Assembly (NCBI GenBank): GCA_027488215.1
Contig: JAIYCB010000035.1
Span: 1 to 64,000 of the forward strand
Direction of reading: 5' to 3'
Length of the DNA stretch: 64,000 nucleotides
Source: Comamonadaceae bacterium
GTDB lineage: Bacteria > Pseudomonadota > Gammaproteobacteria > Burkholderiales > Burkholderiaceae_C
This document shows, piece after piece, positions 18,172 through 27,124 of this stretch (position 1 is its first letter; each line of letters opens with the position of its first letter). Under the pieces are notes generated by a model, which had not been told where the DNA came from, did no database searches, and worked only from the letters and a program-made list of their open reading frames with translations. Both the position numbers and the translations under genes were made by a program.

Positions 18172-20538
18172 ATGCAATCTTCCAATCAACCTGTACTGCG
18201 CGACCTGGTGCTGGTCGGTGGTGGTCACAGCCATGTAGGCGTGCTGCGCATGTTCGCCATGAAGCCGGAGCCGGGGGTGCGCCTGACCTTGATCTGCACC
18301 GACATTGACACGCCCTATTCAGGCATGCTGCCGGGCTACATTTCTGGCCACTACACTTTTGATGAGGTGCACATCGACCTGGGCCGCCTGTGTGCGTTTG
18401 CTGGCGCGCGTCTGGTGCACGATGCGGTTGTGAGCATTGACCGCAAAAGCCAAAAAGTGATTTGCAAAAACCGCCCACCGGTGCCGTACGACTTGTTGTC
18501 GATCAACATCGGCTCGACCCCACAAATGCGGCAAGTCGATGGCGCACAGGCGCTGGCTGTGCCTGTCAAGCCCATTGCGCAGTTCAACCAGCGCTGGTTG
18601 GCCCTGCTGGACAAGGCCCGTCAATGGCCTGCATACCGCGGCCCCATGACCATTGCCGTGGTCGGTGCTGGCGCGGGTGGCGTGGAACTGGTGTTGTCCA
18701 TGCAGTACCGTTTGCGCAACGAATTCAGGGCCATGGTACGCAACCCGGAAGACCTGAAATTCGTGCTGCTGTCTTCAGGCGAACACATTTTGCCCACACA
18801 CAACCCGAGCGTGCGTGCGCGCTTTGCCACGGTCCTGCAAGAGCGCAATGTCGCTGTGCACACCCATGCCGAAGTGGTGCAGGTCTCTCCGGGCTGTTTG
18901 CACACCCGCGACGGCCGCACCTTTGATGCCGACGAAACCATGTGGGTCACCCAGGCCGGTGGGCCTGAATGGTTGCAAAGCACCGGCCTGGCTTTGGACA
19001 AGAACGGCTTCATCCTGGTACACCCCCAACTGCAATCCCTGAATGACCCGCTGGTGTTTGCAGCGGGTGACATCGCCTCTTTTGTGGAACGACCGCTGGA
19101 AAAAGCCGGCGTATTTGCCGTGCGCATGGCCAAACCCTTGGCTGAGAATTTGCGTCGCAGCTTACGCGGTCAAAAATTGACCGTCTACGAACCCCAAAAC
19201 CATTGGCTGGCCCTGATCTCGACCGGCAACCGCTTTGCCGTGGCCTCTCGCGGATCGCTGGGCTTTGCCGGGGCCTGGGTCTGGCGTTGGAAAGACCGCA
19301 TCGACCGGCAATTCATGCAGCGCTTCACCGAATTCCCTGCCATGCCGGGAGCGAACGGCCCCGCCCAACCCGGCGCCAATGTCCGCGAAGCCGTGCAAGC
19401 CATGGGCCAACTGCTCAAAGACATCCAGGCCCAAGGCAAGGCATCCAGCACGCGCCTGGCACTGACGAGTGAAGAATCACTGCAAGCCATCTCTGCGATT
19501 GCCATGCGCTGTGGCGGATGCGGTGCCAAAGTAGGCGCCAATATCTTGTCGCGCGCCCTGGGGCAATTGCAGCCGGTTGAGCGACCGGATGTGCTGATCG
19601 GTCTGCACTCTCCCGACGATGCGGCCGTGGTCCGCGTGCCGCCAGGCATGGCTGTGGTACAGACCGTGGACTTTTTCCGGGCCTTCATCGATGACCCCTA
19701 CATCTTTGGCAAGGTGGCCGCCAACCACGCGCTGGGCGATATTTTTGCCATGGGAGCGGAGCCGCAAACCGCCACCGCCGTGGTCACCGTGCCCCCGGGG
19801 CTGGAGCGCAAAGTCGAAGACCTGCTGACACAAATGATGAGCGGCGCCATCGAAGTGCTGAACGCCGCAGGCTGCGCCCTGGTGGGCGGGCACACGGGCG
19901 AGGGCGCAGAGCTGGCCCTGGGCTTTGCCATCAACGGCCTGATCGACGACAAGATGGCCGGTGTGATGCGCAAAGGGGGCATGCAGCCGGGCGATGTGCT
20001 GCTGCTGACCAAACCGATTGGCACCGGCACCTTGTTTGCTGCGCATGCTCGCTATGCGGCCAAGGGCCGCTGGATTGCCGCGGCACTGCAATCGATGGTC
20101 CAGTCCAACCAGACCGGCGCCAAAATTTTGCACCACCACGGAGCCACCGCCTGCACCGACCTGACCGGCTTTGGTCTGCTGGGCCATTTGGTGGAGATGA
20201 CGCGGCCGTCAGGTGTAGACGCAGAACTGCAACTGAGCACCCTGCCCCTGCTCGACGGCGCAGTGGACTGCGTTCAGGCAGGCATCGTGAGCTCTTTGCA
20301 ACCGGCGAATGTGCGCTTGCGCCGTGCTCTGCGCAACGCCGATGAATTTATCCAAGACCCACGCTACCCCTTGTTGTTTGACCCGCAAACCGCAGGCGGC
20401 CTGCTGGCCAGTGTGCCTGCTGAGCAAGCCGCCGCCTGCGTTCAGGCCCTGAAAGCCGCAGGCTATGCGCACACCGCCATCATCGGCCGCATCACCGCGC
20501 AGGGCGAGGCCATCGAGCCGGTGCTGCTGAAAACCTGA
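18172..20538 (+). CDS. selD: Fused pyridine nucleotide-disulfide oxidoreductase / selenide, water dikinase (SelD, SenC role)
   Basis: A 788-residue fusion. Residues 1-about 400 form an FAD/NAD oxidoreductase (LVLVGGGHSHVGVLRMF at the start; AVVGAGAGGVELVLSMQYRLR for NAD; VFAAGDIASF near the end), the known N-terminal partner of SelD. From about 440 on is SelD, which makes selenophosphate from selenide and ATP. The loop CGGCGAK (447-453) keeps the catalytic Cys (450) and Lys (453) but has Ala where E. coli has Cys19. DDAAVV, GHTGEGAELALGFAI and FDPQTAGGLLASV are SelD motifs. Placed between senB and the cupin gene, it probably supplies selenophosphate to SenB, and possibly also to selU or selA elsewhere. 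Confidence 0.93.
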   Translation: MQSSNQPVLRDLVLVGGGHSHVGVLRMFAMKPEPGVRLTLICTDIDTPYSGMLPGYISGHYTFDEVHIDLGRLCAFAGARLVHDAVVSIDRKSQKVICKNRPPVPYDLLSINIGSTPQMRQVDGAQALAVPVKPIAQFNQRWLALLDKARQWPAYRGPMTIAVVGAGAGGVELVLSMQYRLRNEFRAMVRNPEDLKFVLLSSGEHILPTHNPSVRARFATVLQERNVAVHTHAEVVQVSPGCLHTRDGRTFDADETMWVTQAGGPEWLQSTGLALDKNGFILVHPQLQSLNDPLVFAAGDIASFVERPLEKAGVFAVRMAKPLAENLRRSLRGQKLTVYEPQNHWLALISTGNRFAVASRGSLGFAGAWVWRWKDRIDRQFMQRFTEFPAMPGANGPAQPGANVREAVQAMGQLLKDIQAQGKASSTRLALTSEESLQAISAIAMRCGGCGAKVGANILSRALGQLQPVERPDVLIGLHSPDDAAVVRVPPGMAVVQTVDFFRAFIDDPYIFGKVAANHALGDIFAMGAEPQTATAVVTVPPGLERKVEDLLTQMMSGAIEVLNAAGCALVGGHTGEGAELALGFAINGLIDDKMAGVMRKGGMQPGDVLLLTKPIGTGTLFAAHARYAAKGRWIAAALQSMVQSNQTGAKILHHHGATACTDLTGFGLLGHLVEMTRPSGVDAELQLSTLPLLDGAVDCVQAGIVSSLQPANVRLRRALRNADEFIQDPRYPLLFDPQTAGGLLASVPAEQAAACVQALKAAGYAHTAIIGRITAQGEAIEPVLLKT

Positions 20539-20552
20539 ACGCCTCCACCGCC

Positions 20553-21221
20553 ATGCACACCGAACACATCACGCTCAACGCCGATCTGAGCCAGCGCTGC
20601 ATCATCCACAGCCCCTCGCTTGATTGGGTGAACTCACCCGCTGCAGGCGTGTCGCGCCGATTGCTCGAGCGCGATGGGGGCGAAGTGGCCAGAGCAACCT
20701 CCATCGTGCGCTACGCGCCGGGTTCAGCTTTTGCCAGCCACACCCACGGCGGCGGCGAAGAAATTCTGGTGCTCGAAGGCACGCTGCACGACGAGCACGG
20801 TGTTTACGGCCCCGGCACTTACATCAAGAACCCGGTGGGCACATCGCACTCTCCCGCGTCGCCCGAGGGCTGCACCTTGTTTGTCAAGCTGCGCCATCTG
20901 GATGCACGCGACGACGAGCGCGTGGTCGTCGACTCACTCCGCAGCGAATGGCGTCAAGGCCTGGTGGAGGGCCTGGAAGTCTTGCCCCTCAACACCTTCG
21001 AGACGCAAAATACCGCACTGGTGCGCTGGGCGCCCCAGACGTTTTTCAACCCCCACCGGCATTGGGGTGGAGAAGAAATCTTCGTGGTCGAAGGCGTGTT
21101 CTCGGACGAGCATGGCGACTACCCCGCAGGCAGCTGGCTGCGCAGTCCGCACATGAGCCAGCATCAGCCCTTCAGCCGCGAAGGCTGTTTGATCCTGGTG
21201 AAAACCGGGCACCTGGCATGA
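20553..21221 (+). CDS. Tandem ChrR-like cupin protein
   Basis: A 222-residue protein made of two similar cupin domains. The first (about 40-115) has SHTHGGGEEILVLEGTLHDEHGVYGPGTY, and the second (about 145-220) has PHRHWGGEEIFVVEGVFSDEHGDYPAGSW. Each keeps the HxH and GGEE metal-binding pattern of ChrR anti-sigma cupins, but the anti-sigma zinc domain is missing, so a regulatory role is unlikely. It starts 14 bases after selD and overlaps the HAD gene by 4 bases. The spacing suggests co-expression with senBC. Its function is unknown; metal-dependent handling of a selenium or sulfur compound is speculation. Confidence 0.85.
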   Translation: MHTEHITLNADLSQRCIIHSPSLDWVNSPAAGVSRRLLERDGGEVARATSIVRYAPGSAFASHTHGGGEEILVLEGTLHDEHGVYGPGTYIKNPVGTSHSPASPEGCTLFVKLRHLDARDDERVVVDSLRSEWRQGLVEGLEVLPLNTFETQNTALVRWAPQTFFNPHRHWGGEEIFVVEGVFSDEHGDYPAGSWLRSPHMSQHQPFSREGCLILVKTGHLA

Positions 21222-21916
21222 CCGAGGCCAGCTTCCGTGTTGTGGTGTTCGACGCCTACGGCACGCTGTTCGATGTCTACTCGATCGGCGCTTTGGCTGA
21301 GCAACTCTACCCGGGACACGGTGCGGCCCTGTCGGTGCTGTGGCGCGACAAGCAAATCGAGTACACGCGCTTGATTTCTCTGAGCGACCCCAACCCGAAA
21401 GGCAGTCGGCATTACCAATCGTTTTGGGACCTCACACGCGCATCGCTGCGTTATGCGACGGCGCGGTTGGGCTTGGCGCACACCCATGCGAATGAAGACG
21501 CGCTGATGGCGCAATACGCACAGCTCTCGGCCTTCCCGGAAAACCTGGGTGTGCTGCAAGCCTTGCGCCAGCGCGGCGTGGCCACCGCCATTTTGTCGAA
21601 CGGCAGCCCCGAGATGCTGCAGTCGGCGGTGCACAGTGCAGGCATGGGCAAGCTTTTGGACGCCGTGCTGTCGGTGGACAGCGTGCGCCAGTTCAAGACC
21701 ACACCCACGAGCTACCAACTGGTACAAGATCACTTTGGCTTTGCACCCGCCGAGGTGCTTTTTGTCTCGAGCAACGCCTGGGACGCGCTGGGCGCCACCT
21801 GGTTTGGCTTCACCACGCTGTGGGTCAACCGCCAGGGCCTGCCGCCTGAGGCCATCGGACCTGCACCGCACCACACCGGGCGAGATTTGAGCGAAGTTCT
21901 TAAGGTGATGGGTTAA
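21218..21916 (+). CDS. Haloacid dehalogenase type II (HAD superfamily)
   Basis: A 232-residue HAD hydrolase. Motif I is FDAYGTLFDVYS (nucleophile Asp near residue 11), motif II SNGSPEML, the Lys is in FKTTPTSYQ, and the motif SSNAWDALGATWFGF near the end is diagnostic of L-2-haloacid dehalogenases. These release halide from 2-haloacids by Asp attack. The gene overlaps the cupin gene by 4 bases (ATGA), placing it in a run senB-senC-cupin-HAD. Whether it acts in selenium metabolism, for instance on a 2-seleno acid, or is just co-transcribed is not known. Confidence 0.88.
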   Translation: MTEASFRVVVFDAYGTLFDVYSIGALAEQLYPGHGAALSVLWRDKQIEYTRLISLSDPNPKGSRHYQSFWDLTRASLRYATARLGLAHTHANEDALMAQYAQLSAFPENLGVLQALRQRGVATAILSNGSPEMLQSAVHSAGMGKLLDAVLSVDSVRQFKTTPTSYQLVQDHFGFAPAEVLFVSSNAWDALGATWFGFTTLWVNRQGLPPEAIGPAPHHTGRDLSEVLKVMG

Positions 21917-22007
21917 AGAACCGACTGGACCGCTGCTTGTAAGCCGCTTGCACGGATCGTGTTTTTAGAATCATGCAGATTGAAATGTCCATTTTTACAA
22001 AGGCCTT

Positions 22008-22760
22008 ATGAGTACTCCATCTGCCTCGCTTTTGGCCCATCATCTCGCCCCCCACGGCGTTTTGCGCGTGGCCATCAACTTGGGTAACCCGGTGCTCGCC
22101 GGACTCGACGCTGCTGGCGAGCCCTCGGGCATTTCGGCCGACCTGTCGCGCAAACTGGCAGCGCAATTGGGCTTGGGCATTGAATGGCGGGTGTTCAAAA
22201 AAGCCGACGAATCGGTGCAGTGCGTGCGCGCCGACGAAGCCGACATCGGCTTTTTTGCCATCGACCCGGTGCGAGGCGAAGGTCTGCATTTTTCACCGCC
22301 CTATGTGCAAATCGAAGGAGCCTACATGGTGCGCAGCGACTCGCCGCTGCAAAGCAACGACGAAGTCGACCAGGCTCATAACCGTGTGACGGTGGGCGCG
22401 GGCAGCGCCTACGACTTGTTTTTGACCCGCCACCTGAAACACGCCCCCATCGTGCGTGCGCCCAGCTCGCCCGCCGTGGTCGATGTGTTCATGGCGCAGC
22501 AACTTGAAGTGGCCGCCGGCGTGAAGCAGCAATTGGAAGCTGACGCGCAGCGCCTGCAAGGCGTGAGGCTGCTGCCGGGCCGCTTCATGGTCATTCACCA
22601 GGCCATGGGCATGCCCGCGCAGCGCAGTGAGACAGCACGGCAATTTCTGAACGGTTTTGTGGAGGACGCCAAACAATCGGGCTGGGTGGCCGAGGCCTTT
22701 GTGCGACACCAGATCCAAGGTGCGGCTGTGGCCCCGCCCGGCTATCCCGCACACGACTGA
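22008..22760 (+). CDS. Family 3 solute-binding-like protein without signal peptide
   Basis: A 250-residue SBP_bac_3 (amino-acid-type) binding fold. GVLRVAINLGNPVLAGLDAAGEPSGISADLSRKLAAQLG is the typical opening and VRADEADIGFFAIDPVRGEGLHFSPPYVQIEGAYMV the middle. Unlike transport receptors it begins MSTPSASLLAHHLAPHG with no hydrophobic signal, so it should be cytoplasmic unless an upstream start is missed; none is visible. No ABC permease or ATPase is adjacent. It may be a sensor-like or enzyme-like relative (cyclohexadienyl dehydratases share this fold). Confidence 0.78.
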   Translation: MSTPSASLLAHHLAPHGVLRVAINLGNPVLAGLDAAGEPSGISADLSRKLAAQLGLGIEWRVFKKADESVQCVRADEADIGFFAIDPVRGEGLHFSPPYVQIEGAYMVRSDSPLQSNDEVDQAHNRVTVGAGSAYDLFLTRHLKHAPIVRAPSSPAVVDVFMAQQLEVAAGVKQQLEADAQRLQGVRLLPGRFMVIHQAMGMPAQRSETARQFLNGFVEDAKQSGWVAEAFVRHQIQGAAVAPPGYPAHD

Positions 22761-22823
22761 AGGGCGTCAGGTCCAGTGATAAATTGGGGTTTAATTTTTC
22801 AACCCACCCCAAGAGACCGCCCG

Positions 22824-23399
22824 ATGACCTCCCCCAAAACAGACCGCCTGCCCGAAATCCCGCGTGAACAAATGACCGACGCCCAGCGTGCGGCGGTGGA
22901 CGAACTGGTCAGCGGGCCACGCGGCAAGCTCTCCGGCCCCTTTGTGCCTTTGATGCGCAGCCCCGAACTGATGCGCCGCTTGCAAAAAGTGGGCGAATAC
23001 CTGCGCTACGACAACACCGTAGGTTTGCACAACTCGGAATTCGCCGTGCTGGTGGTGGCGCGCCATTGGTCTCAGCCGGTGGAGTGGCACATCCACAAGC
23101 CCATTGCCATGAAAGCCGGGGTGACCGAAGAAACTTGCGATGCGATTGCCGAAGGCCGCCGCCCACCGAACATGACGGCTGAAGAAACCGTGGTGTACGA
23201 CTTCTTGCAAGAGCTGCTGCACAACCAATCGGTGAGCGACGTGACCTGGGCGGCTGCGCAAAAAATGTTTGGCGACCAAGGCGTCATCGACATGACGGCG
23301 CACTGCGGTTACTACAGCTTGCTGGCGATGGTGATGAACACCACGCGCCGCAGCGTGCCGGATGGTGCCGCACCGGGCATTGCGCCGTTTCCTCACTGA
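22824..23399 (+). CDS. Carboxymuconolactone decarboxylase-family (AhpD-like) protein
   Basis: A 191-residue all-helical CMD-family protein. Its core ARHWSQPVEWHIHKPIAMKAGVTEETCDAIAEGRRPPNMTAEETVVYDFLQELL is typical. It lacks the CxxC of AhpD peroxidase partners (the single Cys in EETCDAI is not paired), so a peroxidase-reductase role is unlikely. It may act as a lactone decarboxylase or isomerase. Convergent with the cupin gene of the next operon, 27 bases apart, and possibly part of the same catabolic region. The start was chosen at MTSPKTDRLP, where homology is expected to begin. Confidence 0.83.
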   Translation: MTSPKTDRLPEIPREQMTDAQRAAVDELVSGPRGKLSGPFVPLMRSPELMRRLQKVGEYLRYDNTVGLHNSEFAVLVVARHWSQPVEWHIHKPIAMKAGVTEETCDAIAEGRRPPNMTAEETVVYDFLQELLHNQSVSDVTWAAAQKMFGDQGVIDMTAHCGYYSLLAMVMNTTRRSVPDGAAPGIAPFPH

Positions 23400-23426
23400 A
23401 GGCCTGAACGAGGCCTCGGGGGCCGC

Positions 23427-23921
23427 TCAACCAAAGGCGTTGAGCGTTTGCCCACCCGCCTGCACCGGGTGCGCATGCACCAGCACCACGGCCATGACGC
23501 AAGTCTCCGTGCCCCGGTTGATCCAGTTGTGTACCGTGCCGCGCTGCACCATGACGTCGCCAGCCTTCAGGTGGACTTCCTCGCCGGACTCCAGTTCCAT
23601 GTCGATTTCGCCGGACATGACCACGATGTAATCCACCGAGTCGGTGCGGTGCACGCGTTGCTGCACACCCGGATGGAAATCGAGGATGCGGAACACGGTG
23701 CCGTTCTCGATCACCGAAAATTTGCCCTCGCGCTTGCCTGCGTCCACATGGCCGTTGTTGTTGGCGGGGCTGGTGTCTGTGGTCCACACATTGCACACAA
23801 AGCCATTGGGGCGGCCTTGGCGGTAATGGCTGCAGACTTCGTCAATCTCGACGATGGCTTTGCCTTGGTCGTCGTGACCGGTCACGATGCGACGAATCGA
23901 TGGATTGATCGGGGTGGTCAT
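23427..23921 (-). CDS. Cupin-domain protein
   Basis: A 164-residue single-domain cupin with the core RVHRTDSVDYIVVMSGEIDMELESGEEVHLKAGDVMVQRGTVHNW, where His and Glu residues could bind a metal. Similar proteins occur in aromatic and heterocycle degradation clusters. It is the last gene of a five-gene minus-strand operon (Bug receptor, deacetylase, amidase, hydrolase, cupin), 24 bases after the hydrolase. It could be an isomerase, hydrolase helper or dioxygenase-like enzyme; the reaction is unknown. Confidence 0.82.
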   Translation of the reverse strand: MTTPINPSIRRIVTGHDDQGKAIVEIDEVCSHYRQGRPNGFVCNVWTTDTSPANNNGHVDAGKREGKFSVIENGTVFRILDFHPGVQQRVHRTDSVDYIVVMSGEIDMELESGEEVHLKAGDVMVQRGTVHNWINRGTETCVMAVVLVHAHPVQAGGQTLNAFG

Positions 23922-23945
23922 TCAATGTGCTCCTTGGAAATCGTT

Positions 23946-24794
23946 TCAGTGGCCATCATGGCCTACCCGGCGCATGAAATCGACCATGGCTGTCGCCAGT
24001 GTTTCTTCGTGCGGTGCCCAGGCCGAAAACGGCAAAGCGGGCACGTCTTCGTCCGCCACCGGCAGCTCGAACAATTCGCAGCCGGGGATCAGGGCCGCCG
24101 CTTCACGCCCGTGGCGAGCGACATGGGTTTGATCATTGCCGGGCACCACCCAAGTGGGCACGCGGATGGCTTGCAGGGCCTCGGTCGTCATGCCCAGCAC
24201 CGGTTCGCGCGGGCCTTGCAAAAAAATCTCCAACCAATGACGCATGACGGAGATGTATTGCTGGGGGTCCAAGGCCATGAGTCGATCGCGGTTGCTGGGG
24301 TCGGCGGCGATCAGTTCTTGGTAATAGGGCGTGGCGCAGACTGCAGCCATGCCGCCTTGCTCGGCGGCGCGGATGAACTGGCCGTAATAGTTCTCGGGCA
24401 AGCGGCCCGCCGTGAAAGCGCCACCCGTGATGCGCAGCAGCAGCAAGCCACGCACCACCTCAGGGTGGCGCAAGCTGGTCAGCAAGGCCAGCCGCGCCCC
24501 CGAGGAGCCACCCCCCAAAAAGGCGGGCACCGCGTTCAGGTGCTGCATCAGCTGCACCCAGTCGTCGGCCCAGATGTCTTCTTCGCCACGCTCACCTTGG
24601 ATCAATACCTGTGAAGCTCCTGTATTGCGCCGGTCGTGCAGCAGCACCCGAAAACCCCGGGCCGCGATGCGGCGCGCCAAGGGCAAAAATTCGGCTCCGC
24701 TGCGCCGACCGCCCGAGACCAGCGCCAGCCAGGGTCCTTGCTCACCCACAATGTCGTAATGCAGGCGCACGCCTTCGGTGTTCACAAAGTCCAT
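23946..24794 (-). CDS. Alpha/beta-hydrolase
   Basis: A 282-residue alpha/beta-hydrolase fold. The oxyanion region is VSGGRRSGAEF, the nucleophile elbow FLGGGSSGARLALL (Ser near residue 97), the acid is in VVPGNDQTH and the His in WAPHEETLA near the C-terminus. The family includes ester, lactone and C-C bond hydrolases. The gene is three bases from the amidase stop in a tight operon, so it probably hydrolyses a ring-opened intermediate of the compound imported by the Bug receptor. Confidence 0.87.
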   Translation of the reverse strand: MDFVNTEGVRLHYDIVGEQGPWLALVSGGRRSGAEFLPLARRIAARGFRVLLHDRRNTGASQVLIQGERGEEDIWADDWVQLMQHLNAVPAFLGGGSSGARLALLTSLRHPEVVRGLLLLRITGGAFTAGRLPENYYGQFIRAAEQGGMAAVCATPYYQELIAADPSNRDRLMALDPQQYISVMRHWLEIFLQGPREPVLGMTTEALQAIRVPTWVVPGNDQTHVARHGREAAALIPGCELFELPVADEDVPALPFSAWAPHEETLATAMVDFMRRVGHDGH

Positions 24795-24797
24795 GGC

Positions 24798-26225
24798 TCA
24801 ATCCAGCAACACAGGCAAGCGCCAACCGATGGCCGCAGCCACGGCATGGGCCACCTGCAGCAAATGACCCTCGCCGTGCATGGCAGCGCCGATCTGCAAA
24901 GCCATGGGCAAGCCTTGGGTGGACACGCCCATGGGGCAGGTCAGGGCAGGATGTCCAGTCAAACTGAACAACCGGTTGCAGGCACTGCGCTGCCCGGTGG
25001 GGTTGGCCATGAGGGCTTGCAGGGTTTCGGGCAAGGCCTCGCGGCCTGGCCACACCAGCACGTCCACCTGCTCAGCCAGCAAAGCACTGACCTGCTGCTG
25101 CCACACATCGGCTTGAACGCGGGCTGCTTGGTAGCTGTTCAAACTCAGCTGCGCTGCACCCGCCAGTTTTTGGCGCAAGCCCTGTCCCAGCTGTTCCGGG
25201 TGGTCACGCCAAACGTGCTGCAGTTGTTGAAACGCTTCGTAAGCAATCAGAGTGTTGGCCGCCTGCACCACGGAAGGCTGTGAAGGCAACTCCACCATGA
25301 CCACCTGCGCACCTTCGGCCTGAAGTTTTTGCAACGTCTCGTCAAAGCAAGCCTGGATTTGCGGGTCGTGCGTGGCCTGGCCGTTCTCAGCGTTGTGCCA
25401 CAGCCCCGCAGGCACGCCGATGCGCAGCCCCCGGAGCACCGAACGCTGCACATCGGAGGCGCACGCGGTGGCCACATCACTGCCATGCCAGGCGTCCCAG
25501 ATCAGGGCCTGGTCCAGCGCGGTGCGCGTTAAAAATCCGGCCACATCCAGGCTGGGGGCCAGGGCGATCACGCCCGACAGGGGGTAAGCATGGCGCGTGG
25601 GTTTGAGGCCCACCACACCACAGGCAGCCGCCGGGTGGCGGATCGAGCCACCAGTGTCAGTGCCTGTAGCCGCCAGGCACAAACCTGCGGCCACGGCCGC
25701 ACCCGAGCCGCTGCTGGAGCTGCCGGGCATGTGCGCCAAATGCCAGGGGTTGCGCGCCGGCGGAAACAAGTCATCTTCTGCGGGCGAACCAAAGGCGAAT
25801 TCATGGCAAGCCGTTTTACCCAAGCTGATGACGCCCAGGCGCTCCAGGCCCGTCACCAGCGTGGCGCTGACAGAGGGCACCCAGTCTTGTAAATGCCGCG
25901 AATGCGCGGTGGTGCACACGCCTTGCGTCAGGTACACATCTTTGTGGGCCACCGGAATGCCATGCAAAGGCCCCCGGTATTGGCCTTGAATGATCTCGCG
26001 GTTGGCCTGATGCGCTGCTTGCAAGGCAGCGTCCAGGGTGGTTGTCACGAAGGCGTTCACTTGCCCGTTCAGTCTCTCGATGCGGTCAATGCAAGCCTGC
26101 ACCAGTTGCACCGGTGTGATCTTCTGCAGCCGAATCAGCGCACTGGCTTGGGCCAGCGTCAAGGCATGCAAAGGCAAGTCTTCATGCGCCTGAGCGGACA
26201 GGTCAGGGAGCGTCTGAAAAATCAT
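24798..26225 (-). CDS. Amidase (amidase-signature family)
   Basis: A 475-residue Ser-cisSer-Lys amidase that hydrolyses C-N bonds of amides. Lys95 is in PVAHKDVY, the cis-Ser near 170-172 in PGSSSSGSGAAV, and the nucleophile Ser194 in GTDTGGSIRHPAA. The gene lies between a PuuE-like deacetylase and an alpha/beta-hydrolase, with gaps of three bases on both sides. The pairing of amidase and cyclic-amide-type hydrolase suggests breakdown of an N-containing ring or imide. GatA is unlikely because no gatB/gatC is present and the context is catabolic. Confidence 0.9.
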   Translation of the reverse strand: MIFQTLPDLSAQAHEDLPLHALTLAQASALIRLQKITPVQLVQACIDRIERLNGQVNAFVTTTLDAALQAAHQANREIIQGQYRGPLHGIPVAHKDVYLTQGVCTTAHSRHLQDWVPSVSATLVTGLERLGVISLGKTACHEFAFGSPAEDDLFPPARNPWHLAHMPGSSSSGSGAAVAAGLCLAATGTDTGGSIRHPAAACGVVGLKPTRHAYPLSGVIALAPSLDVAGFLTRTALDQALIWDAWHGSDVATACASDVQRSVLRGLRIGVPAGLWHNAENGQATHDPQIQACFDETLQKLQAEGAQVVMVELPSQPSVVQAANTLIAYEAFQQLQHVWRDHPEQLGQGLRQKLAGAAQLSLNSYQAARVQADVWQQQVSALLAEQVDVLVWPGREALPETLQALMANPTGQRSACNRLFSLTGHPALTCPMGVSTQGLPMALQIGAAMHGEGHLLQVAHAVAAAIGWRLPVLLD

Positions 26226-26228
26226 GCC

Positions 26229-27122
26229 TCAAGGCGCTGGCAGTGGACTGGCTTGCTGAAACCATTGGCTGATTTCAGAGCCGTTCCAGAACACCACACC
26301 GGGCTGCTTGGCCAAAAACTCCAGCATCATTTCAAAGTAGCGGATGCGGTGCGCCGCGCCTGAAATGTAGGGGTGCACGCCAAACGCCATGATGCGGGCG
26401 CTGTGCGCCGACTCGGCGTACAGCCGCTCAAACGCGTCTTGGGTGCGCAGCAACATGGCATCCGAACGCTCGTGCGACGTGAGCATGATGTTGATGTCAT
26501 TGAGCTCGATGGTGTAGGGCACCGACACCAAGGGGCCGTGCAAGGTGTGCACATATTGCGGCTGGTCATCGAGCACCCAGTCGCCAAACCAGGACATGCC
26601 CAGCTCCTTGATCAGATCGGGGGTCTGCAGGGTCTGGCTGCGCCCAGGGCCCAACCAGCCTTGCGGCCGCTGGCCGGTGAAGCGAGTCAGCACGTCCAGT
26701 GTCTGCTGCATCATGGCCCGCTCGTCTGGAATTTTTTGAATCGGGATTTGCTCGTAGCAATGCGCCATGAATTCCCAGCCTGCATCGAGCGCGGCTTGTG
26801 TCACGCGAGGGCGCGTCTCGCAGACCTTGGCATTGATCGATAGCGTGGGGCGAACGCCTACATTTTTGAAAGCGTCCATCAGACGCCACACGCCCACGCG
26901 CATGCCGTATTCATGCCAGGTCCAGTTCGGCACATCGGGCACCGGCGCTTGACCCCCTGGCGGTGGCGAAACCATGCGCGGCATGGGGCGCGAGATGTCC
27001 CACTCTTCGATGTTGACCACTGGCCAAACCACCAGCCGCACGCCTTCGGGCAAGCGCAGCGGCGGCCTGTCAACAATGGCTGAAAAGGGCAGACGGTCCT
27101 GGGGTCGTAACACGTCACTCAT
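26229..27122 (-). CDS. Polysaccharide deacetylase-family (PuuE/allantoinase-like) hydrolase
   Basis: A 297-residue protein of the NodB-fold family. The PuuE-like branch is shown by WPVVNIEEWDISRPMPRMVSPPPGG, MDAFKNVGVRPTLSINAKVCE, GWEFMAHCYEQIP and GWLGPGRSQTLQTPDLIKELGMSWFGDWVLDDQPQ. Members of this branch act as metal-independent allantoinases or cyclic-imide hydrolases rather than on polysaccharides. With an amidase and hydrolase in the same operon, ring-opening of a cyclic amide is the likeliest role. Starts two bases after the Bug receptor stop. Confidence 0.85.
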   Translation of the reverse strand: MSDVLRPQDRLPFSAIVDRPPLRLPEGVRLVVWPVVNIEEWDISRPMPRMVSPPPGGQAPVPDVPNWTWHEYGMRVGVWRLMDAFKNVGVRPTLSINAKVCETRPRVTQAALDAGWEFMAHCYEQIPIQKIPDERAMMQQTLDVLTRFTGQRPQGWLGPGRSQTLQTPDLIKELGMSWFGDWVLDDQPQYVHTLHGPLVSVPYTIELNDINIMLTSHERSDAMLLRTQDAFERLYAESAHSARIMAFGVHPYISGAAHRIRYFEMMLEFLAKQPGVVFWNGSEISQWFQQASPLPAP

Positions 27123-27124
27123 GC

